Assembly (NCBI GenBank): GCA_016432265.1
Contig: CP066681.1
Coordinates: 1,390,342 to 1,454,341 of the forward strand
Direction of reading: 5' to 3'
From: Micavibrio aeruginosavorus
GTDB taxonomy: Bacteria; Pseudomonadota; Alphaproteobacteria; Micavibrionales; Micavibrionaceae
DNA: 64,000 nucleotides
Part shown: positions 27,512-37,712 of the stretch, one piece after another
How positions within the stretch are numbered: position 1 is the first letter of the stretch
Layout: each line of letters opens with the position of its first letter
The notes under the pieces: generated by a model
Databases searched by the model: none
The model's input: only the letters and a program-made list of their open reading frames with translations
What the model was told of the DNA's origin: nothing
Program-made: the position numbers and the translations under genes

Positions 27512-28174
27512 ATGTCTGATGAATCCCTGATAGATCTGGCCGAACGCGTCGAGGAAGCTCTGGAAGGGGCTGTCTTGAAGCATGAAATACTGAAAGGCGA
27601 ACTGGTGCTGCATGCCGGACGCGATGCCGTCGTCGATGTGTTGCAGTTCCTGCGCGACGACCGGGAATGCGATTTCAAGGTGCTGATCGATGTTTGCGGG
27701 GTCGATTACCCCGATCGTGCCGAGCGTTTTGAAGTGGTTTATCAATTGCTGTCCCTGACGCAGAACAACCGCGTACGCGTGAAGGTGTCCACTGACGAGA
27801 ACACGCCTGTGCCTTCGGTGGTATCTGTTTTCTCCTCCGCCAACTGGCTGGAGCGCGAGACATGGGATATGTACGGTATCTATTTCAGCGGTCATCCGGA
27901 TTTGCGCCGTATCCTGACAGATTACGGTTTTGAGGGTCATCCGCTGCGCAAGGACTTCCCGCTCACCGGCTATGTCGAGGTGCGCTGGGATGACGAGTTG
28001 AAGCGTGTGGTTTATGAACCTGTCAAGCTGACGCAGGATTATCGTACGTTCGATTTTCTCTCGCCATGGGAAGGCATGACCGATGTGCAGTTGCCAGGCG
28101 ACGAGAAAGCGACCAAGCCCGCGAGGGGCTGGATCGACAGCCGCGCCGCGGCCAAGGAGAAAAAGGCATCATGA
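27512..28174 (+). CDS. nuoC: NADH-quinone oxidoreductase subunit C
   Basis: NuoC is the 30-kDa-type peripheral subunit (220 residues). The signature is [20 protein letters not shown], followed by [13 protein letters not shown]. The C-terminal tail is charged. It is separate from nuoD, unlike the fused nuoCD of E. coli. Its stop overlaps the nuoD start by 4 bp. Confidence 0.96.
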   Translation: MSDESLIDLAERVEEALEGAVLKHEILKGELVLHAGRDAVVDVLQFLRDDRECDFKVLIDVCGVDYPDRAERFEVVYQLLSLTQNNRVRVKVSTDENTPVPSVVSVFSSANWLERETWDMYGIYFSGHPDLRRILTDYGFEGHPLRKDFPLTGYVEVRWDDELKRVVYEPVKLTQDYRTFDFLSPWEGMTDVQLPGDEKATKPARGWIDSRAAAKEKKAS

Positions 28175-29391
28175 GCAGTTCTGCCGACAACAATGCATTG
28201 CTCGATATGGGGCAGGAAACCCATATCAAGCCGTATACGATGAACTTCGGCCCGCAGCACCCGGCGGCGCACGGCGTTTTGCGCCTTGTGCTGGAACTGG
28301 ACGGCGAAGTCGTCGAACGTGCCGACCCGCATATCGGCCTCTTGCACAGGGGCACGGAAAAGCTGATCGAGCATAAAACCTATTTGCAGGCGACGCCCTA
28401 TTTCGATCGCCTTGATTACGTTGCGCCGATGAATCAGGAACACGCTTTTGCGCTGGCCGTCGAAAAGCTTCTGGGAATCAAGGCGCCGCCGCGGGCACAG
28501 TATATCCGCGTTCTGTTTTCAGAGATGACGCGCATTCTCAATCACTTGCTGAATATCACCACGTTCGCGCTCGATGTCGGAGCGATCACGCCGGCATTAT
28601 GGGGTTTTGAGGAACGCGAGAAGGGCATGGAGTTCTATGATCGCGTTTGCGGCGCCCGTTTGCATGCCAACTATTTCCGCCCGGGCGGGGTTCGTTACGA
28701 TATGCCTGCGGGCTTGGCTGAGGATATGTTCGAGTGGGCAGAAAAATCAGTTGCGCCTGTCATCAGCGACCTTGATGAATTGCTGACGGAGAACCGCATT
28801 TTCAAGCAGCGCACTGTCGATATCGGCATAGTGACAGCAGCAGAGGCAATGGATTGGGGCTTCAGCGGCCCGATGATCCGCGCTTCGGGGTTGCCGTGGG
28901 ATTTGCGTAAATCGCAGCCTTACGAAGTCTATGACCAGATGGATTTCGACATCCCGGTCGGGAAGACGGGCGATTGCTACGCTCGCTATCTGGTGCGGAT
29001 GGAGGAAATGCGCCAGTCGCTTCGGATTATGAAACAGGCGATTGAGAAGCTGCCTGTAGGGCCGGTCATGGCGGACGATTACAAAGTCGCGCCGCCGCCG
29101 CGCGCCGAGATGAAGCATTCGATGGAAGCATTGATCCATCACTTCAAGCTGTATACCGAGGGATATCACGTTCCGGCAGGAGAAACCTATGCCGCCGTGG
29201 AGGCTCCGAAAGGTGAATTCGGCGTCTATCTGGTATCGGACGGTAGCAACAAAGCGCATCGTTGCCGTATACGCGCCCCCGGTTTTTCGCATCTGGCGGC
29301 GCTGGATTTCCAGTCGCGCGGCCATTTGCTGGCGGATACGGTGTCGATCATAGGTTCGATGGATATCGTTTTCGGGGAGATCGATCGTTGA
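28171..29391 (+). CDS. nuoD: NADH-quinone oxidoreductase subunit D
   Basis: NuoD (406 residues) is the 49-kDa-type subunit that builds the quinone pocket with NuoB. It has [23 protein letters not shown] and the C-terminal DIVFGEIDR ending. The start ATG at 28171 overlaps the nuoC stop; the longer open frame upstream lies inside nuoC. The final codons overlap a TTG start of the next gene. Confidence 0.97.
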   Translation: MSSSADNNALLDMGQETHIKPYTMNFGPQHPAAHGVLRLVLELDGEVVERADPHIGLLHRGTEKLIEHKTYLQATPYFDRLDYVAPMNQEHAFALAVEKLLGIKAPPRAQYIRVLFSEMTRILNHLLNITTFALDVGAITPALWGFEEREKGMEFYDRVCGARLHANYFRPGGVRYDMPAGLAEDMFEWAEKSVAPVISDLDELLTENRIFKQRTVDIGIVTAAEAMDWGFSGPMIRASGLPWDLRKSQPYEVYDQMDFDIPVGKTGDCYARYLVRMEEMRQSLRIMKQAIEKLPVGPVMADDYKVAPPPRAEMKHSMEALIHHFKLYTEGYHVPAGETYAAVEAPKGEFGVYLVSDGSNKAHRCRIRAPGFSHLAALDFQSRGHLLADTVSIIGSMDIVFGEIDR

Positions 29392-29744
29392 GATTTTTGG
29401 CCGCTATCTTGTTCTCTGTTTTGCTGCCTGCCGGCGTGGCGCATGCCGCGGATCTGACGGGGATGACCTGTGTTCAGTCCGAGGCTGCCGTGCTTCGCTT
29501 CGGATCCAATCGCGCTGAAACCGATCGCGCCGCGCAGGAGTTTCGTATCGAGATGAACAGGCTGCATGCCAGGGACGCCAACGGGCAGGAGCAGCAATAT
29601 CCGCTCGTGCAGGTGCAATCTTCCCGCTATACGGCTGGAAACCGGACTATCATTTTCAACCCTGACTATACCGCCGCCGATGTTGCCTATGTCACCATGA
29701 CGGACGTACAAGTGTCGCGTTGGCGCTGCCAGACCCAGAAGTAA
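29388..29744 (+). CDS. Exported 118-residue hypothetical protein inside the nuo cluster
   Basis: A TTG start (TTGA) overlaps the nuoD stop, and GGGGAG lies 8 nt upstream. The product starts [20 protein letters not shown], a clear signal peptide with an AHA cleavage site. The mature part of about 98 residues has two Cys (MTCVQ and WRCQTQK) placed near its two ends, consistent with a periplasmic disulfide. It is unlike any complex I subunit I know. Its tight coupling to nuoD suggests co-expression with complex I. Confidence 0.75.
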   Translation: MRFLAAILFSVLLPAGVAHAADLTGMTCVQSEAAVLRFGSNRAETDRAAQEFRIEMNRLHARDANGQEQQYPLVQVQSSRYTAGNRTIIFNPDYTAADVAYVTMTDVQVSRWRCQTQK

Positions 29745-29756
29745 TGGATATTTATT

Positions 29757-30410
29757 ATGAAGAAACACCTTGATCTTCACGCCGCTTACCAACCGCAGAG
29801 TTTCAGCTTCCGCAGCGCCGAGGCGGTGAAGGATATTTTGAGCCGTTATCCGGAAGGGCGCGCGCGCAGCGCGATCATGCCGCTTCTCGACCTGGCGCAG
29901 CGTCAGGTGGCCGAGGACGGCGCCAAGGCGAATCCGCCCTATGGCGGATGGATTCCGCGCGCGGCGATGGATGAAATCGCCCGTATCGTCGGGCAGCCGC
30001 CGATCAAGGTCTATGAGGTCGCAACGTTCTATTCGATGTATAACATCGAACCTGTCGGCCAATACCTGGTGCAGATGTGCACGACGACGCCGTGCATGCT
30101 ATGCGGTTCGGATAACATCGTGAAAGCGTGTCAGGATCGTCTGGGCATCGGCCTTGGTGAAACCACGGGTGATGGAAAATTCTCGCTGATGGAGGTGGAG
30201 TGCCTCGGAGCGTGTGTCAACGCGCCGATGGTGCAGATCAATGACGATTTCTATGAAGACCTGACGCCGGCCCGCATGGTCGAGATCATCGACCTGCTGG
30301 AACAAGGCAAGGAAGTCCCCGTCGGTTCGCAAACAGGGCGCCTGAACTCTCAGGCGGAAGGCGGAGGCACGACGCTCAAGGATGCAAAAGTCCGCAAATC
30401 GGGGACTTAA
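29757..30410 (+). CDS. nuoE: NADH-quinone oxidoreductase subunit E
   Basis: This is the 24-kDa-type thioredoxin-fold subunit (217 residues) with the N1a 2Fe-2S cluster. Ligands are seen in CTTTPCMLCGS and VECLGACVNAPMVQI. The C-terminal tail beyond about residue 185 (Gly, Ser and Lys rich) is longer than in E. coli NuoE, as in many alphaproteobacteria. A small membrane protein follows 3 bp later. Confidence 0.95.
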   Translation: MKKHLDLHAAYQPQSFSFRSAEAVKDILSRYPEGRARSAIMPLLDLAQRQVAEDGAKANPPYGGWIPRAAMDEIARIVGQPPIKVYEVATFYSMYNIEPVGQYLVQMCTTTPCMLCGSDNIVKACQDRLGIGLGETTGDGKFSLMEVECLGACVNAPMVQINDDFYEDLTPARMVEIIDLLEQGKEVPVGSQTGRLNSQAEGGGTTLKDAKVRKSGT

Positions 30411-30413
30411 ATC

Positions 30414-30683
30414 ATGAATGAAATTGACCCGACTTTTCTCATCGCCTTGCGTGTGTGGTGGGCGTGGTGCTGGCGCGCTATATTGTTGGCCTTGGGCGCG
30501 GCCTTCGTGTTCGGGTTTATTGTGGGGCTTGCTGGCGCGGCCGTGGGGTTGGATAAAAATTCGATTACCTATATAGGAGGCGCTGGCGGATTTGTGCTGG
30601 GCCTGTTTTTTTCGGTTCACGTGATGAAGCGGATATTGAAGAAGAGTTTCGGCCATTTCAGGATTGCCCTGATCAGGCAATAA
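30414..30683 (+). CDS. Small membrane protein between nuoE and nuoF
   Basis: This 89-residue protein has two hydrophobic helices (about 18-43 and 52-70) rich in Gly and Ala, and a basic C-terminus (HVMKRILKKS). It starts 3 bp after nuoE and is followed by a terminator. No family recognised. It might be an accessory membrane-arm factor, but only position suggests that. Confidence 0.65.
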   Translation: MNEIDPTFLIALRVWWAWCWRAILLALGAAFVFGFIVGLAGAAVGLDKNSITYIGGAGGFVLGLFFSVHVMKRILKKSFGHFRIALIRQ

Positions 30684-30693
30684 GGCAGACGCT

Positions 30694-30730
30694 ACGTTTC
30701 CCTGTTATGTATAAAATGGGAACGTTTTTT
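30694..30730 (+). terminator. Terminator inside the nuo cluster
   Basis: ACGTTTCCC and GGGAACGT pair (one bulged T) around a 15-nt loop and are followed by TTTTTT. This would end the nuoA-E transcript before the symporter gene. Confidence 0.65.
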
Positions 30731-30851
30731 CACGCTGGGGAATATATCTGATAAATCGTATTAATCCCCTGTAACGGCTTGATTTGTAAAAGCGCGTATT
30801 CCTATAATTTTCGATTATTGATTCACCATGTAGCAGGGGTTGGGGTTCGTC

Positions 30852-32369
30852 ATGGGCATGTTGTTCTGGTTCGTGATTGCGTACTGGGTTGTTTCGGTTC
30901 TGATCGGCTTATGGGCCGGGAGCAAGGTGCACAACACCAGAGACTTCGCCATTGCCGGGCGTCACCTGCCGTTTTATATGGTGGTGGCCACGGTGTTCGC
31001 GACATGGTTTGGCTCAGAATCCGTTCTGGGCATTCCTGCTACATTTCTTGGCGAAGGGATCGGCGGCATTATTGCCGATCCGTTTGGCGCGTCGCTCTGC
31101 CTGATCCTGTTCGGTTTGTTCCTTGCAGGGCCGCTGTATAAGATGAACTTGCTGACCATCGGCGACTTTTACAAAAAACGCTACGGCCGCACCGCCGAGG
31201 TGATGACGACGCTGGCGATTGTGATTTCCTATCTTGGCTGGGTGGGGGCGCAGATTACGGCGCTTGGCCTTGTGTTTAACATTGTATCAGGGGGCGAGAT
31301 TTCCCAGTTCTGGGGCATGTGGATTGGCTCGCTGACCATCTTGATTTACACCTTCTTCGGCGGCATGTGGGCGGTGGCGATCACTGACTTGCTGCAAATG
31401 GTGATTATCGTTCTCGGGATGGTTTATATCGGCGGTGAAGTTGCCGAAATGGTGCCGGGTGGCGTGATGGGTGTGGTCGATCACGCCGTGGCGGCGGGCA
31501 AATTCAGCAATTTCTGGCCGAGCATGGATCTGGTCGGGATTATCGCCTTTGCTGCCGCGTTGATGACGATGATGTTCGGTTCGATGCCGCAACAAGACGT
31601 GTTCCAGCGCGCGCAGTCGGCCAAGAAACTGGAATACGCGAAGTGGGGTTCCGTCCTTGGCGGCTCTCTCTATTTCTTCTTTACGTTCATACCGATGTTT
31701 CTGGCTTACTCGGCCTTCCTGATCGCGCCGGACATGGTAGCCACGCATATGGCCGAGGACGGCGACCCGCAGATGATCCTGCCTTCGCTGATTCTTGAGA
31801 AAGCGCCGTTGATCGCGCAGATTATCTTCTTCGGCGCACTGCTCTCGGCGATCAAGTCGTGCGCGTCGGCGACGTTGCTGGCGCCATCGGTCACCTTTAC
31901 CGAGAACATCCTGCGCCCGCTGCACCCCGGCATCTCCGACAGAAACCTGTTGAAAGCCATGCGGTGGGTGACGATGATTTTCACATTGCTGGTGACGCTT
32001 TATGCCATCAACTCCGATGCCAGCATCTTCGAGATGGTAGAAAACGCCTACCAGATCACGCTGGCGACAGCCTTTGTTCCGCTGGTCTTCGGCATATTCT
32101 GGCGGAAGGCTACCAATCAGGGCGCGCTGGCGGCTATCTTCTGCGGTCTGTTCGTCTGGGTGGGTTGTCTGATCTTTGCCCCTGCGGATTCAGTTCTGCC
32201 GCCGCAATTTGCCGGATTGCTGGCCAGTTTCGCCGGGATGATGGTGGGATCTTTGATGCCGCAGTTCGTCAGGAACGATCCGACGGTCTTCGATCGCCTG
32301 AAATCGGGTCAGATGGCCGAGGTCATTCCGGAAACGGAGCAGCCCGATGCCTTGAGCGGCAAGGTTTAA
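30852..32369 (+). CDS. Sodium:solute symporter (SSS family)
   Basis: This 505-residue inner-membrane transporter has about 13 helices. VHNTRDFAIAGRHLPFYMVVA near the start, GGMWAVAITDLLQ in the middle and AQSAKKLEYAKWG are typical of the sodium/proline-pantothenate-type SSS family. The substrate is not clear. I chose the ATG at 30852 with AGGGG upstream; a TTG at 30840 would add four residues. It is bracketed by terminators, so it is an independent unit inserted between nuoE and nuoF. Confidence 0.88.
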   Translation: MGMLFWFVIAYWVVSVLIGLWAGSKVHNTRDFAIAGRHLPFYMVVATVFATWFGSESVLGIPATFLGEGIGGIIADPFGASLCLILFGLFLAGPLYKMNLLTIGDFYKKRYGRTAEVMTTLAIVISYLGWVGAQITALGLVFNIVSGGEISQFWGMWIGSLTILIYTFFGGMWAVAITDLLQMVIIVLGMVYIGGEVAEMVPGGVMGVVDHAVAAGKFSNFWPSMDLVGIIAFAAALMTMMFGSMPQQDVFQRAQSAKKLEYAKWGSVLGGSLYFFFTFIPMFLAYSAFLIAPDMVATHMAEDGDPQMILPSLILEKAPLIAQIIFFGALLSAIKSCASATLLAPSVTFTENILRPLHPGISDRNLLKAMRWVTMIFTLLVTLYAINSDASIFEMVENAYQITLATAFVPLVFGIFWRKATNQGALAAIFCGLFVWVGCLIFAPADSVLPPQFAGLLASFAGMMVGSLMPQFVRNDPTVFDRLKSGQMAEVIPETEQPDALSGKV

Positions 32370-32376
32370 AGTTAAG

Positions 32377-32409
32377 AAATCGCCCCTTTAAGGGGCGATT
32401 TTGCTTTTT
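32377..32409 (+). terminator. Terminator after the SSS symporter
   Basis: The 11-bp stem AAATCGCCCCT/AGGGGCGATTT with a TTA loop is followed by a T-rich run. Confidence 0.85.
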
Positions 32410-32458
32410 TTCGTGAAAGTTCCTAATGTTGACCTCGAATAATAAAAAGAGGTCGGCC

Positions 32459-33310
32459 ATGCAGGGCAGGGATTATCTTAAAACCGCTTTTGTGAAGGCG
32501 GCCGGGGCGTGCGGTGTATATGGATTGGCGCCCGAGCCGTTTCCGCTGCGTCATAAAATTTACGATATCGTTTCACCGAAATGGCCCTCGACCCATGCGC
32601 CGTTGCGCATGGCGGTGGCAGCCGACCTGCATGTAGGCTGCAAATCAGTTACGTTGGCCAAGGTGGAGGAGATCGTTGGGCGGCTGAATGATCTTGGTGC
32701 CGATATGATCTTGCTGCCCGGCGATTTTTTGGTCAGCGACTCCATACAGGGGCGCCATATCAAGCCAGAGCCTATCGCTGAGCGTCTGGCAGAGTTAAAA
32801 GCAAAGTATGGCGTTTATGCCGTATTAGGCAATCATGACTGGTATGAAGACGGGCAAGGGTTGTGGAGGGAGTTGGAACGCCGCCATATCCGCGTGCTGG
32901 AGAACGATGCGGTCAAGGTGGCGCGCCCCGATCTGCCGGGACAGGATGTCTGGGTTGCGGGGCTTGCCGACGATACGACCCGCAAGCCCTGCCTGAAAAC
33001 CACTTTTTCACGAGTGACGACAGACGATCCAGTGGTGCTGATGTGCCATGATCCCGGGACGTTCCTTGATGTGGACGAGCGGCCCGTGGTGACGGTTTGC
33101 GGTCATACGCATGGCGGGCAGATGATGTTCCCGGGGAGGAAGCGGCTGCAGAAGCTGCCAGGACGGGCACCGTGGGCCTATGCCTATGGCCATATTCGTG
33201 AGGGAGGCCGGGATCTGGTTGTCAGCAGCGGCATCGGAACCAGCAGTTTACCGCTGCGTTTCAACTGCCCGGCGGAGTTTGTTTCTCTCACTCTGCGCTC
33301 ACCGGTTTAA
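32459..33310 (+). CDS. Metallophosphoesterase (calcineurin-like, YkuE/YaeI type)
   Basis: This 283-residue protein has all the metal motifs of the family: ADLHVG, LLPGDFLVSD, LGNHDW, a His in MCHDPG, and CGHTHGGQ near the C-terminus. Relatives act on UDP-diacylglucosamine or other phosphodiesters at the membrane. There is no clear signal peptide, although residues 10-25 are weakly hydrophobic. AGAGG lies upstream of the ATG at 32459. Together with the symporter it separates nuoE from nuoF. Confidence 0.88.
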   Translation: MQGRDYLKTAFVKAAGACGVYGLAPEPFPLRHKIYDIVSPKWPSTHAPLRMAVAADLHVGCKSVTLAKVEEIVGRLNDLGADMILLPGDFLVSDSIQGRHIKPEPIAERLAELKAKYGVYAVLGNHDWYEDGQGLWRELERRHIRVLENDAVKVARPDLPGQDVWVAGLADDTTRKPCLKTTFSRVTTDDPVVLMCHDPGTFLDVDERPVVTVCGHTHGGQMMFPGRKRLQKLPGRAPWAYAYGHIREGGRDLVVSSGIGTSSLPLRFNCPAEFVSLTLRSPV

Positions 33311-33482
33311 GGGGTAGCATAGCTGATAATTCTATTTCAGCGGGGAAGGCAAAACAGTGAAGATTTGCACCCACAATATGTTATTATGAAAATAAAAAGG
33401 GCTGAGCGAACACGTATGACAAGGGTGGATTTTTGAACGAAAAGGTCTATGATTACGCCGACTTATTCAGGAGTTACTGTCT

Positions 33483-34766
33483 ATGCTGGCCGATCAGGAT
33501 CGCATCTTTACCAACATTTATGGTCAGGAGTCTTACTCGCTTGATTACGCAAAAAAGCGCGGCGACTGGGACAATACCAAGGACATTCTGGCCAAGGGGC
33601 GCGACTGGATCATCGAGGAGATGAAAAAGTCGGGCTTGCGCGGCCGCGGCGGGGCTGGTTTTCCGACTGGCATGAAATGGTCATTCATGCCGAAGGAAAG
33701 CCCCGATGGCCGCCCGAGCTATCTGGTTATCAATGCCGATGAATCAGAGCCGGGCACGTGTAAAGACCGCGATATCATCCGCAACGAGCCGCATAAACTG
33801 ATCGAGGGCGCATTGATTGCCGGTTTCGCGATGGGTGCGCATAAATGCTACATCTATATTCGCGGCGAATTTTATAACGAAGCGATGACGCTGGTGAAGG
33901 CCGTGCAGGAAGCGCGCGCGGCCGGCTTGCTGGGCAAAAACGCCGCCGGTTCCGGCTGGGAATACGATATCGAGGTGCACCGCGGCGCTGGTGCCTATAT
34001 CTGCGGCGAGGAAACCGCGCTGCTGAATTCGCTTGAGGGCAAAAAAGGTGAGCCGCGCAACAAGCCGCCATTCCCGGCCGCCGCAGGACTTTATTCATGC
34101 CCGACGACAATCAATAACGTTGAAACCATTGCCGTTGTGCCGACGATCATGCGCCGCGGCGGCGCGTGGTTCGCGGGTTTTGGCCGCAACGAAAAGAACA
34201 CAGGCACCAAGCTTTTCTGCATTTCCGGCCACGTCAACAAGCCCTGCAACGTCGAAGAGGAAATGGGCATCCCGCTCAAAGACCTGATCGAAAAACACGC
34301 GGGCGGCGTGCGAGGCGGCTGGGACAATCTGAAGGCGATCATCCCGGGCGGCTCCTCGACGCCGATTTTGCCGCGTTCTCTTTGTGAGACAGCGTTGATG
34401 GATTTCGACGCCTTGCGCGAGGTCGGCAGCAGTCTGGGCACCGCCGCCGTGATCGTGATGGATCAATCCACGGACGTGATCCGCGCGATCGCGCGCCTGT
34501 CGTTTTTCTATATGCACGAAAGCTGCGGTCAGTGCACGCCGTGCCGCGAAGGCACGGGCTGGCTGTGGCGCATTATGCAGCGCATGGTGCGCGGCAATGC
34601 GACAGTCGATGAAATCGACACGCTTCTTGAACTGACAAAAGAGATTGAAGGCCATACGATCTGCGCGCATGGCGACGCGAGTGCTTGGCCGATTCAGGGT
34701 TTGATCCGCCATTTCCGTCCGGAGATGGAGCAGCGGATCATGGAATACAGAAAGCTGGCGGCATGA
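33483..34766 (+). CDS. nuoF: NADH-quinone oxidoreductase subunit F
   Basis: NuoF (427 residues) binds NADH and FMN and holds 4Fe-4S cluster N3. [16 protein letters not shown] and the following [10 protein letters not shown] form the FMN/NADH site, and [12 protein letters not shown] holds the cluster. AGGAG is 9 nt before the ATG. The stop overlaps the next small gene by 4 bp. Confidence 0.97.
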   Translation: MLADQDRIFTNIYGQESYSLDYAKKRGDWDNTKDILAKGRDWIIEEMKKSGLRGRGGAGFPTGMKWSFMPKESPDGRPSYLVINADESEPGTCKDRDIIRNEPHKLIEGALIAGFAMGAHKCYIYIRGEFYNEAMTLVKAVQEARAAGLLGKNAAGSGWEYDIEVHRGAGAYICGEETALLNSLEGKKGEPRNKPPFPAAAGLYSCPTTINNVETIAVVPTIMRRGGAWFAGFGRNEKNTGTKLFCISGHVNKPCNVEEEMGIPLKDLIEKHAGGVRGGWDNLKAIIPGGSSTPILPRSLCETALMDFDALREVGSSLGTAAVIVMDQSTDVIRAIARLSFFYMHESCGQCTPCREGTGWLWRIMQRMVRGNATVDEIDTLLELTKEIEGHTICAHGDASAWPIQGLIRHFRPEMEQRIMEYRKLAA

Positions 34767-34939
34767 GGATAAAACAAAGTGGGTTAGTTGCTTCTTTGAT
34801 TGTGATTATCTTGCTTTTGTGTGTGGTTATTGCTGCACTAGTTTATCAGAATACTATGTTGGCAACGTCCAACTTTTACGTAAAGAAAAATCTGGAGCGT
34901 CAAGCGCCGCTCGAAGATGAAGATATCGCAAGAGAGTAA
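34763..34939 (+). CDS. Single-span membrane protein, 58 residues
   Basis: Begins [20 protein letters not shown]; the ATG overlaps the nuoF stop (ATGA). One hydrophobic helix (about 7-29) is followed by a short charged tail ending EDEDIARE. The base composition is A/T richer than nuoF. The next gene starts 3 bp downstream. No family assigned. Confidence 0.6.
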   Translation: MRIKQSGLVASLIVIILLLCVVIAALVYQNTMLATSNFYVKKNLERQAPLEDEDIARE

Positions 34940-34942
34940 TAA

Positions 34943-35650
34943 GTGCCTAAGGAGTCTAGAAAATTTGGCCTTTTGAGCCTTATGAATGTGGAGCTTCCAC
35001 CTGAATCCGAAGCGGCGAAAGCCGATATGGATGAGATGAATGCCAAGCTGAAGGGTTTGGGATTCCGTACATGCCGTTTGGCGTATGATTGGGGTTATCA
35101 GACCTATGCTGATATTTTTGCGCGTGCCAAACAACGTAAGCATCATGAGGAGATTAAGCAGCCGTTTAAATCAGGCGATCTTGTGAAAGTATTCAAAACT
35201 GTCAGCGAGGGTGATGTTGCCTGGGAAGGAACTGTCTCGTTGAACCATAAGCGTTATCATCATGGTATTCAAAAGGGCATGAGAACCGAAAAGTGGGTTG
35301 GTATGTTCTATAATCAGCTACCGGCTCGGCTTGAACGCGATGGTGATGTGAAATTCGGCGCCTTGGAACCTTTTTCCGAAACGGGAACAGAGGGAACCAT
35401 CTGGTCTTTCTGTGAGTACGGTAAGGATGGATATGATGCGCTTGTTTGTCTGAAAGACGGTGACAAGCTGACAGTTTATAAAAATGTCTGTGAGGGCGAA
35501 GTTGAGTGGGAAGGGGCTATTGATGTTGGCCCTGTCGATGTCAAGAAATTGAAGTGGCACGAAGTGGTGCGTGACACAAATCACATGGATACACAAAAAT
35601 GGCTGGAGCTGTCATTCCAGCGCCGTCCTGTTGTTGTAATCCCGTCTTAA
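34943..35650 (+). CDS. Unknown protein with an internally duplicated domain
   Basis: This 235-residue soluble protein starts at a GTG. Two repeats of about 65 residues are visible: one from about 74 (SGDLVKVFKTVSEGDVAWEG) and one from about 167 (DGDKLTVYKNVCEGEVEWEG). Each is followed by a segment with a K/E-W-hydrophobic pattern. The N-terminal 60 residues include GFRTCRLAYDWGYQTYADIF. It lies between nuoF and nuoG and is richer in A and T than both. I do not recognise the fold; the repeat looks like a small beta-barrel. A role with complex I is possible by position only. Confidence 0.7.
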   Translation: MPKESRKFGLLSLMNVELPPESEAAKADMDEMNAKLKGLGFRTCRLAYDWGYQTYADIFARAKQRKHHEEIKQPFKSGDLVKVFKTVSEGDVAWEGTVSLNHKRYHHGIQKGMRTEKWVGMFYNQLPARLERDGDVKFGALEPFSETGTEGTIWSFCEYGKDGYDALVCLKDGDKLTVYKNVCEGEVEWEGAIDVGPVDVKKLKWHEVVRDTNHMDTQKWLELSFQRRPVVVIPS

Positions 35651-35672
35651 GTTTGAAACTAGAGAAAGTACT

Positions 35673-37712
35673 ATGCCTAAACTGACGATTGATGGTGTTG
35701 AGATTGAAGTGGCCCCGGGAACAAGTATCCTGCAGGCATCGGAAATGCTGGGCGTGGAAGTGCCGCGTTTTTGCTATCACGACAAGCTTTCCGTCCCGGC
35801 GAACTGCCGCATGTGCCTGGTCGAGGTGTCTCCCGGGCCGCCGAAGCCGCAGGCATCCTGTGCGCTGGCATGCGCTGACGGTATGGTTGTGAAGACCAAT
35901 TCAGAAATGGTGCACAAGGCCCGCAAAGGCGTCATGGAAATGATGCTGATCAATCACCCGCTGGATTGTCCGATCTGCGATCAGGGTGGCGAGTGCGATC
36001 TGCAGGATCAAGCCGTAGCCTACGGTTTCGACCGTTCGCGCTATCACGAAAGCAAGCGCGCCAAGGTCGATCCGGACGTGGGGCCTCTTGTGAAAACGGT
36101 TATGACACGCTGCATCCAATGCACGCGCTGTGTGCGTTTCGCCGAAGAGATCGCGGGGACGCCGGATCTGGGGCTGGTCAATCGCGGCGAGGACGTCGAA
36201 ATTACCACATTTGTCGAGAAGGCGATCAATACCGAGCTTTCGGGCAATCTAGTCGATATTTGCCCGGTCGGCGCGCTGACCAGCAAGCCGTATGCGTTCA
36301 CTGCGCGCCCGTGGGAGCTGCGCAAGACCGAAAGCATTGATGTGCATGATGCCGTTGGCTCCAATATCCGTATTGACGCACGCGGCGGCGAGGTTATGCG
36401 GGTTCTGCCGCGCTTGCATGAAGATGTAAACGAAGAATGGATCAGCGACCGCACGCGATATGCGCATGACGGGCTGAAACGCCAGCGCCTTGACCGCCCT
36501 TACGTGCGCGATGCCCAGTCCGGAAAACTGAGACCCGCCTCGTGGGAGGAAGCCTTCTCTGTTGCGGCCGAAAAATTGCTGAGCGTGAAGCAGGGCTGGA
36601 AGGCTGCTCTTGTCGGCGATCTTTGTGATCTTGAGTCGATGGTTGCCTTGAAAGATCTGATGGGATCTTTGCATGAAACCAATCTGGAGTGTCGTACTGA
36701 CGGCGCTTTCTATGACGCTTCCAGCCGCGCCGGTTATATTTTCAACTCGACGATTGCCGGGATCGAGCAGGCGGATGCCATTTTGCTTGTCGGCACCAAT
36801 CCGCGCCGGGAGGCGGCGCTGGTCAATGCCCGCATCCGCAAGACATGGCTCAACAAGCGCGTCAAGGTGGGTGTGATCGGTGAGGTTGCCGATCTGACCT
36901 ACCCGTATGAACATATAGGCACCGGCCCCGCGGATCTTGAAAATCTGATCAAGAGCGCAGGAGGATTTGCGGCTGTGTTGAAGAACGCGAAGAACCCGAT
37001 GATTATCGTCGGCATGGGTGCGTTCCAGCGCGAAGACGGCCTGGCCGTGCAGGCGTTGGCCCGTCAGTGCGCTGAAACGTTCAACATGGTGCGTGAGGGC
37101 TGGAACGGCTTTAACGTCCTGCATACCGCGGCGTCGCGCATAGGCGCATTGGATATCGGCTTTACCTCCAAGGACGGTTTTGATCTCGGCAAGGTCGAAT
37201 TGGTTTATCTGCTGGGGGCCGATGATTTTCCGATGGAATACATCAACCCGCATGCATTTGTGATTTATCAGGGCCATCACGGCGATGCCGGGGCGAATCG
37301 CGCCGATGTCATCTTGCCGGGGGCCGCGTATACTGAGAAGAACGGCCTCTATGTGAATACGGAAGGCCGTGTGCAGATGGCCCGCAAGGCTGTCGAGGCC
37401 CCGGGCGAAGCCCGAGAGGATTGGAAAATCATCAGGGCTCTGTCAGCATATATCCACCGTCAGTTGCCCTATGACGATTTGTTCCAGTTGCGCGAACGCA
37501 TCGCCCGCGAATGGCCGCACCTGATGCAGATCGATCAAATTCTGCCTGCGCCATGGACGGTTTTTGGCTTGCCGGGCAAGGTGGCGGGTACGTCGTTTGT
37601 ATCGGCTGTGCAGAATTTTTATATGACGAACGTGATCACGCGGGCATCGTTGACGATGGCCGAATGCACAAAAGTATTCCTGCATCATGATGTGGCGGAG
37701 GCCGCGGAATAA
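35673..37712 (+). CDS. nuoG: NADH-quinone oxidoreductase subunit G
   Basis: NuoG (679 residues) is the 75-kDa-type iron-sulfur subunit. The N-terminal ferredoxin domain has [24 protein letters not shown] carries further ligands, and [10 protein letters not shown] plus DICPVGAL form the 4Fe-4S sites. The molybdopterin-oxidoreductase-like remainder begins near residue 220. Length matches the alphaproteobacterial and mitochondrial form rather than the longer E. coli one. The stop codon shares a base with the nuoH start (TAATG). Confidence 0.97.
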   Translation: MPKLTIDGVEIEVAPGTSILQASEMLGVEVPRFCYHDKLSVPANCRMCLVEVSPGPPKPQASCALACADGMVVKTNSEMVHKARKGVMEMMLINHPLDCPICDQGGECDLQDQAVAYGFDRSRYHESKRAKVDPDVGPLVKTVMTRCIQCTRCVRFAEEIAGTPDLGLVNRGEDVEITTFVEKAINTELSGNLVDICPVGALTSKPYAFTARPWELRKTESIDVHDAVGSNIRIDARGGEVMRVLPRLHEDVNEEWISDRTRYAHDGLKRQRLDRPYVRDAQSGKLRPASWEEAFSVAAEKLLSVKQGWKAALVGDLCDLESMVALKDLMGSLHETNLECRTDGAFYDASSRAGYIFNSTIAGIEQADAILLVGTNPRREAALVNARIRKTWLNKRVKVGVIGEVADLTYPYEHIGTGPADLENLIKSAGGFAAVLKNAKNPMIIVGMGAFQREDGLAVQALARQCAETFNMVREGWNGFNVLHTAASRIGALDIGFTSKDGFDLGKVELVYLLGADDFPMEYINPHAFVIYQGHHGDAGANRADVILPGAAYTEKNGLYVNTEGRVQMARKAVEAPGEAREDWKIIRALSAYIHRQLPYDDLFQLRERIAREWPHLMQIDQILPAPWTVFGLPGKVAGTSFVSAVQNFYMTNVITRASLTMAECTKVFLHHDVAEAAE

